Positions 37,458-42,137 of a stretch of DNA of 42,137 nucleotides are shown in pieces. The notes below the pieces were generated by a model. It was not told the origin of the DNA. It worked only from the letters and a program-made list of their open reading frames with translations, and did not search any database. The stretch spans positions 1 to 42,137 of the forward strand of contig QCSC01000003.1 of the NCBI GenBank assembly GCA_003211655.1, in the 5' to 3' direction. A program made the translations under genes and the position numbers. The stretch comes from Prochlorococcus sp. AG-469-F22. GTDB lineage: Bacteria; Cyanobacteriota; Cyanobacteriia; PCC-6307; Cyanobiaceae. Positions within the stretch are counted from its first letter, which is position 1. Every line of letters begins with the position of its first letter.

Positions 37458-38654
37458 TTAATATAAATTTCTCCCCTTCCAAGTCCATCCATTTCCAGTA
37501 ACTGTTCTATAAATAGATAAAAAACTTATATAAATTACAATAAGTCCGCCTATGCTATTGAGGTACCAGTAATTGTTAGGGATATTAAATTTATTCTTAA
37601 ATATTAGCCTTTTTAATCCATAACTAATAATAGATATAAAAGAAATTAGAAAAGTTAGTAAATATAGCTTTGTATTATCAGTAAAATTAATTTTTATTAG
37701 TGATATCATAAATAAAATCAAAGGAAATGAATATAAGAAAAATACAAATATTGATGCACTTAGTGATTTTAAAATGTTTTTTTCAAGGCCTAGGAACCAG
37801 TTTTTACTCCATCCCTCTATTAATGAATTTAAATTTCTATACATATTAAGAGAGATATCGTTAATTGCTATAGAAAAATTTAAATTTAAATTATTTGATT
37901 TTATTTTTTCGGCTAATGCTAAATCTTCAACGACTTCATTATATGTTTCTAGATGTCCGCCAATTAGATCATAAGATTTTTTTTTAAATAGCATAAATGG
38001 ACCTGCGGCAAAAGAATCTTTATTTGATGAATCATTAGTTTTAAAAATTGGGAAACCTAGCATAAGAAGACTAGTCATTATTGGTTGGACCATCCATTCT
38101 GCTAAGCAATTACAATTTATTTTTGGAGCTAAAGATAATAAATCAATATCATCTGTACAAGATTTTAATAATGCATTAAAAATACAATTTTTACCAATTA
38201 TGACGTCCGCATCTATAAATAAAATCCAATCAGTGGTTAATTGTTTTGATCCTTTATAGCAAGCCCAATTTTTCCCAACCCAATTTTTGTCACTTGGTCT
38301 ATCCCCAGACGAAATAATTTCTATATCATCATTTTTTTGAAAATATTCATCTTTGCATTTTATAGCCTCATGATAAGTATCATCAGTACTTGAATCATCA
38401 ACAATTAAAATTTTAAAAGTTTGGCAAGGTTTTTTTATTTCACTTAATGCTTTTAGGCAATTGACTATATTTTTCTCTTCATTATAAGCCGGTATTAAAA
38501 TTGATAAGCTCTCATTAAGTGGCTTTGAATAAACAGAATTTTTTAAAAAAGGTGCTTTATTAAAAATATATATTTCATACCATAATGAAAATAATATTAG
38601 AACAAAAGATAAAAAACCTAAATACAAGAGAATGCTATTTGTATTTAAAATCAT
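37458..38654 (-). CDS. Membrane-anchored family 2 glycosyltransferase (HpnB/CruC-like)
   Basis: A 398-residue GT-A fold enzyme. An N-terminal transmembrane helix (about 8-28) is followed by the GT2 domain. It has LSILIPAYNEEKNIVNC, KILIVDDSSTDDTYHEA, the metal-binding DxD in WILFIDADVIIG, and GGHLETYNEVVEDLALAEKI (ED acceptor motif). Two or three C-terminal transmembrane helices follow from about residue 295. The layout fits hopanoid or carotenoid glycosyltransferases of the HpnB/CruC group, but the acceptor is an inference. No sugar operon adjoins it. Confidence 0.85.
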   Translation of the reverse strand: MILNTNSILLYLGFLSFVLILFSLWYEIYIFNKAPFLKNSVYSKPLNESLSILIPAYNEEKNIVNCLKALSEIKKPCQTFKILIVDDSSTDDTYHEAIKCKDEYFQKNDDIEIISSGDRPSDKNWVGKNWACYKGSKQLTTDWILFIDADVIIGKNCIFNALLKSCTDDIDLLSLAPKINCNCLAEWMVQPIMTSLLMLGFPIFKTNDSSNKDSFAAGPFMLFKKKSYDLIGGHLETYNEVVEDLALAEKIKSNNLNLNFSIAINDISLNMYRNLNSLIEGWSKNWFLGLEKNILKSLSASIFVFFLYSFPLILFMISLIKINFTDNTKLYLLTFLISFISIISYGLKRLIFKNKFNIPNNYWYLNSIGGLIVIYISFLSIYRTVTGNGWTWKGRNLY

Positions 38655-38740
38655 TTCCTGGCTCTTATAGTTAGGATCTCTATATACTTTTTTAATATTA
38701 AAAGTATGGCTTTAAAATCTACTTAAATAATATAGAACAA

Positions 38741-39133
38741 ACAAAGCATTAGAATTCTCGTATAAATCGATAATAAAGTAAATCAGCATATTTACGGATT
38801 TACTTGAAATAGAGATAGGAGTAATTTATGAATGTTGAGTTAGGAGGCAATCTAAATGATTGATAGTCCGCCTGAAATTTAGCAAATTTACTAATATAGG
38901 AAGTGTATTCCTGACAATGGGATTAATCGAAAAATAAAGTTCAATCAATTAGTCTGATAAGACTTCGCTTTATAATTACCAGCGACAAAAAAGAACTAAA
39001 TTTATCGAGAAGTATCCCCTAATCCAACTATTTTTAAGCTCATGAATAAATGAACTTTATAATATGTTTTATAAATCCTGAAAGTAGGAAATAAGAAATT
39101 TAAAAGAGGACTGTTATCACAGGCCTCTTTTTT
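38741..39133 (+). ncRNA. Candidate structured non-coding RNA
   Basis: An ORF-free stretch of up to about 390 nt between divergent genes that ends in a strong plus-strand terminator. Local hairpins include AGTAAATC/GATTTACT (38777-38784 with 38797-38804), AGGAGG/CCGCCT around an inner CAATC/GATTG (about 38840-38875), AGGAA/TTCCT near 38900, and a two-part stem ATAAAG/CTTTAT closing AGTCT/AGACT (about 38934-38973). The 5' end is set only by a weak -10-like TAATAT at 38728-38733. It does not carry the hallmarks of RNase P RNA, tmRNA, SRP RNA or tRNA. It could be an unnamed small RNA or a leader for the peptidase gene. Confidence 0.5.
39102..39133 (+). terminator. Terminator of the candidate ncRNA
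   Basis: AAAAGAGG (39102-39109) pairs with CCTCTTTT (39124-39131). An inner CTGT/ACAG helix is separated by one A-G mismatch, and a six-T run follows. It is a strong intrinsic terminator on the plus strand with no ORF upstream to terminate. That is the main evidence for a non-coding transcript. Confidence 0.8.
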
Positions 39134-39208
39134 ACTGATTTATATAATTTTAAACGTTTATTATTAGTAAATATTATTTTTCAATTTGAAATAAATTATA
39201 TTTATAAA

Positions 39209-40159
39209 ATGAAAGAGAAAAATTTATTCCCCTCTATCGAGCCAAGAGAAAAGGGCTTTTTACAAGTAAGTAAAATCCATTCTATCTATTGGGAAAGATC
39301 TGGAAATCCCAAAGCTAAAAAGATATTAGTAATCCATGGTGGTCCTGGAGGAGGAAGTCAGCCAAGATACAGGAGATATTTTAATCCTGAAAAATTTGAT
39401 ATTGTTCAATTTGATCAAAGAGGCTGCGGTTTTTCAAGACCTTTTTCAGAATTAAGAGAAAATACAACAGGCGACTTAGTAAATGATATTGAAAAATTAA
39501 GAGTACATTTTAAAATACATTCTTGGCATTTGTTCGGGGGTTCATGGGGATCTACTCTAGCTTTAATTTATGCAATTAAAAATCCATCAAAAGTCTTAAG
39601 TATGACCTTAAGAGGAATATTCTTATGTAGAAAATTTGAACTCTTATGGTTTTATCAATATGGCGCAAGTGAGATATTTCCTGAAGAGTTTGAAAAATAT
39701 ATTGCAGTAATTCCCAAGGATGAAAGGGTTGACTTGATAGCTTCTTTTTACAAATATCTAACCTCCTCAGATATTGAACTTAGATCAAAAGCTGCCGCTG
39801 CCTGGACAAATTGGGAACTTTCTACAAGCCATCTTATAAAAAGAGATATTGATGTTGGTAAAAGTAAAACTAATTCCTTTTCGGATGCTTTTGCTAGAAT
39901 AGAATGTCATTATTTTATAAATAAGATCTTCTTAGAAGAAGATTTTATTTTGAAAAATATAAATATTATAGAATCCATACCAACTAAAATAATTCAAGGT
40001 AGATATGACGTAGTTTGTCCTGTAAGGAGTGCTTGGGACCTTAGTAGAAAATTAATTAATTCAGAGTTAATTATCGTAGATGAAGCTGGTCATTCAATGA
40101 GCGAAAAAGGCATCACATTGAAATTATTAGATTCAGTTGAAAGATTAGAAAGTTTTTAG
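39209..40159 (+). CDS. pip: Proline iminopeptidase (alpha/beta hydrolase, S33)
   Basis: A 316-residue cytoplasmic aminopeptidase that releases N-terminal proline from peptides. Family motifs are HGGPGGGSQPRYRRYFNPE (oxyanion region), FDQRGCGFSRP and the nucleophile elbow FGGSWGSTLALIYA with the catalytic Ser. The acid lies in IQGRYDVVCPV and the His in DEAGHSMSE. The length matches family S33. It follows the candidate ncRNA and its terminator by 75 nt, so it should have its own promoter in that gap. Confidence 0.95.
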   Translation: MKEKNLFPSIEPREKGFLQVSKIHSIYWERSGNPKAKKILVIHGGPGGGSQPRYRRYFNPEKFDIVQFDQRGCGFSRPFSELRENTTGDLVNDIEKLRVHFKIHSWHLFGGSWGSTLALIYAIKNPSKVLSMTLRGIFLCRKFELLWFYQYGASEIFPEEFEKYIAVIPKDERVDLIASFYKYLTSSDIELRSKAAAAWTNWELSTSHLIKRDIDVGKSKTNSFSDAFARIECHYFINKIFLEEDFILKNINIIESIPTKIIQGRYDVVCPVRSAWDLSRKLINSELIIVDEAGHSMSEKGITLKLLDSVERLESF

Positions 40160-40191
40160 GCAAATTTTATTAAAATTAAATTTATCAAGCG

Positions 40192-40365
40192 TTATAGACC
40201 ATTATCTTCGATATTTTTAGCAATACTTCTTAGTAACTCAACGATATCAGAATCATCACATTCTGTATCCTCTTTCAGCAGAATACATTCATCTCTAATG
40301 CTTACATTAGTACTCCACCAAATTCCTGAACTATTAGTATCGTCCCATTCAAATCTATCGGACAT
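40192..40365 (-). CDS. Acidic microprotein, 57 aa
   Basis: MSDRFEWDDTNSSGIWWSTN followed by VSIRDECILLKEDTECDDSD and IVELLRSIAKNIEDNGL. It is soluble and very acidic, with three Trp and two Cys. Not recognised. The gene ends 5 nt from the 81-residue acidic gene upstream on the same strand, so they are probably cotranscribed. Confidence 0.6.
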   Translation of the reverse strand: MSDRFEWDDTNSSGIWWSTNVSIRDECILLKEDTECDDSDIVELLRSIAKNIEDNGL

Positions 40366-40370
40366 TACTA

Positions 40371-40616
40371 CTATGAGTTCACTTTGATTTCTTCTTTAAT
40401 ATCTTCTTTGATTTCTTCCTTTACTTCTTCTGGCCATTCAATATCAAATCTTGCATACTCTTCGGTTGCAAATCCTTCAGGATGGTGCTTAGAAATTTTT
40501 CTTCTTCTAACAAAAACGTGGTCAACTCTTTTCTCTTCGTCGGGGGTAACTGTTCTTTCAATTTCTATAACTTCAGTAAATTCTGTTGATTTAAGCTCGA
40601 TTGTAGGTTTCTTCAT
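40371..40616 (-). CDS. Hypothetical acidic protein, 81 aa
   Basis: From the ATG at 40616: MKKPTIELKSTEFTEVIEIE, RTVTPDEEKRVDHVFVRRRK, GFATEEYARFDIEWPEE, then the periodic tail VKEEIKEDIKEEIKVNS. The longer frame from 40640 adds eight residues and is less likely. The C-terminal (V/I)KE(E/D)I repeat should form a charged helix. No family recognised. Confidence 0.65.
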   Translation of the reverse strand: MKKPTIELKSTEFTEVIEIERTVTPDEEKRVDHVFVRRRKISKHHPEGFATEEYARFDIEWPEEVKEEIKEDIKEEIKVNS

Positions 40617-40758
40617 GCTTACAATAAATAACATATACACATTAAAGGTTGATACTGATGATCGTGGATTTATAGTTGTAACTTATTTAACTTAAATTCT
40701 TTTTAAAAATAAATTTTTTGACGGCTTTTAAGGTTTTAATTTTTTGAATAAATTAGAT

Positions 40759-42137
40759 TTATAATTCAAGATTTAATTCATATTGAAGATCACCTTTTGG
40801 TTTTATATTGATCTTTTTAGGATGATTTTTTTTCTTAATTAATGATGTTCTTCTAGAGCCGTGTTTTAAATATACTTCTTTTGAAATATCCCAATAACCA
40901 TCTATTTGAGTTATTTCTTGAATCTTTTTTCTGGCAATCTTAGTTGTTTTTGAGAGGTCGATTATTGGTTTTGCATATTCAGAATTTGAATACTCACTTG
41001 AATTGAAATTTTCCATCAACCAAGGTTCATGTATAAAGTTATCAGGATAATGTTTTATCTCCGGTAACCACTTTCTAATAAAATTCCCTTTTGGATCATG
41101 ATCTTTCCCTTGCTTAGTAGGATTATAAATTCTATTTATATTTATAGAGGTTGTACCTGATTGCATTTGGCATTGATTCCAATGAATTCCAGGCTCATAG
41201 TCAATAAATTTGGATGCCAATACTGAACCAGAATCTTGCCATGGTATCCATAAGTTGTAGCTTGCAAAAGACATCAACATTGCACGCATTCTGAAATTAA
41301 GCCAGCCATTACAATTTAAAGATCTCATGCGGGCATCTAAGAAAGGAAAACCAGTTTTACCTTCACTCCATAATTGGAGTAAATCATTATCTTTTCTCCT
41401 AATTTTTTGGAAATATGGATGAAATTCTTTAAATTCTAATTCTGGTTCACTTTCAAGTTTTTGAATAAAGTGACAATGCCAAGTTAATCTACTTTTTAGC
41501 ATTTTGGAATTAGTATTTTTAATTAAATTAGCTTTATAAAAAATCTCTTTTAAAGATATACAGCCCCAACTTAAATAAGGAGATAGTCTTGAACAGCTAT
41601 CAAATGATTTCTCGGGACTTGAAATGTCTTTTGAGTAAGAATTTAATTTCTTACTCAAAAAATATTCCATTCTTTTTAGACCATTTCCCCTCCCACCCTT
41701 TAATCTTCCTTCACATAAATCATCTTTAAAGCAAAAGAAATTATCTGGTGGTATTGCCCCAGTATCAATTTCTATAGGATTAATATTTGAAGGCTCTAAT
41801 AATAATTTTTTTCTCCATATTTTTTTTCCATTTTTTTGACCAATTATTTCTATCTAGATTTCCTCTAAAAACAGAAAATTGTAAATATTCCTTCCAAATT
41901 ATTTTTTTCATTGAAGCCCATTTTCTAACTTCTTTATCTCTTTTATATGTAAAATAGTCACCAGTTTCTTGATGGCTATAAATACCCTTTATATTGAATT
42001 TATTAGATATCTCATCAAAAATTTCAATAACTTTACCTGTTCTAATTATTAAAGGTTGTCCAATATTTTCAAGTGAATTTCTTAAATCTATAAGGCTCTC
42101 CTTGCAAAACTGCCACTGTCTATCTGAATAAGTTTTT
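40759..42137 (-). pseudogene. phrB: Deoxyribodipyrimidine photolyase (phrB-like), frameshifted and cut by window end
   Basis: An FAD-dependent enzyme of the photolyase/cryptochrome family that repairs UV pyrimidine dimers with light. The C-terminal FAD domain is intact: SRLSPYLSWGCIS, RLTWHCHFIQKLE, GKTGFPFLDARMRSL, GWLNFRMRAMLMSF and the IHWNQCQMQSGTTSININRIYNP region. Upstream the frame is open to 41820. Before that, an N-terminal antenna-domain part (QWQFCKESLIDLRNSL, IIRTGKVIEIF, YSHQETGDYF) is read in another frame that stops at 41780-41782. Removing one A from the A8 run (41820-41827) joins them. The 5' end lies outside the window. It is either a lesion or a homopolymer consensus error. 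Confidence 0.85.

Noticed and set aside
38829-38864. An 11-codon ORF (MNVELGGNLND) inside the candidate RNA
   Set aside because: It coincides with a hairpin and is too short to support as a gene, although a leader peptide cannot be excluded.
39063-39095. Glutamine (glnA-type) aptamer suggested by CCTGAAAGTAGGA
   Set aside because: Only the GAAAGTAGG part resembles the motif; the companion CGTTCA segment and three-stem junction are missing, and the downstream gene is unrelated to nitrogen metabolism.
38741-39133. tmRNA (including the two-piece type), RNase P RNA, SRP RNA or 6S RNA identity for the candidate RNA
   Set aside because: No tRNA-like T-arm or tag ORF, no GAGGAAAGTCC or ACAGAAA element, no SRP GGAAG domain IV, and no long 6S-like rod with a central bubble were seen by eye.

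Overview
The window looks like core chromosome of a high-light-adapted Prochlorococcus. It is very AT-rich and densely packed. It carries a single-copy style rRNA operon with tRNA-Ile and tRNA-Ala in the spacer, and photosystem genes (psbB, psbT, psbM, psaE) and petBD set among housekeeping genes. It also has a plastoquinol terminal oxidase, a minimal high-light-inducible protein, Nif11/DUF1651/DUF3104-type proteins and many 30-60-residue membrane microproteins. The assignment rests on protein features and on recalled Prochlorococcus gene order, not on a search. HLI and HLII could not be separated by eye. I saw no prophage, insertion sequence, CRISPR array, integrase or plasmid feature.

Layout. 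1-4.6 kb: start of nrdR, the psbB-psbT unit (minus) with a strong terminator, then a plus-strand run of a 2Fe-2S ferredoxin, psbM, prmC, tsaC and a coupled membrane microprotein, facing tRNA-Thr. 4.6-9.1 kb: a minus-strand run of a C-terminal processing protease, an HD phosphohydrolase, minC (frameshifted here), minD and minE. 9.2-11.8 kb: petB-petD converging on a neutral invertase. 11.8-17.56 kb: a 0.6-kb leader, 16S, tRNA-Ile, tRNA-Ala, 23S, 5S and a bidirectional-type terminator. 17.56-21 kb: mutM and psaE, a LysM protein and an aldehyde dehydrogenase (minus). 21-23 kb: rhomboid, double GNAT and a DUF3104-like protein.

23-37.5 kb is a belt of small, mostly unrecognised genes around a few known ones: PTOX, a carotenoid isomerase/phytoene desaturase-like flavoprotein, TatA, PrxQ, ArfB and a CPBP protease. 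37.4-42.1 kb holds a GT2 glycosyltransferase, a 0.55-kb ORF-free stretch that looks like a structured non-coding RNA gene, proline iminopeptidase, two small acidic proteins and a DNA photolyase cut by the window edge and interrupted by a frameshift.

Functionally the window joins photosynthetic electron flow (CP47, cytochrome b6f, PsaE, PTOX), division-site placement (MinCDE), translation (rRNA, PrmC, TsaC, ArfB) and DNA repair (Fpg, photolyase). The best candidates for something undescribed are the structured RNA at about 38.74-39.13 kb, the overlapping inverted repeats at 33.39-33.47 kb and the microproteins. The two single-base frameshifts (minC, photolyase) may be real lesions or consensus errors.
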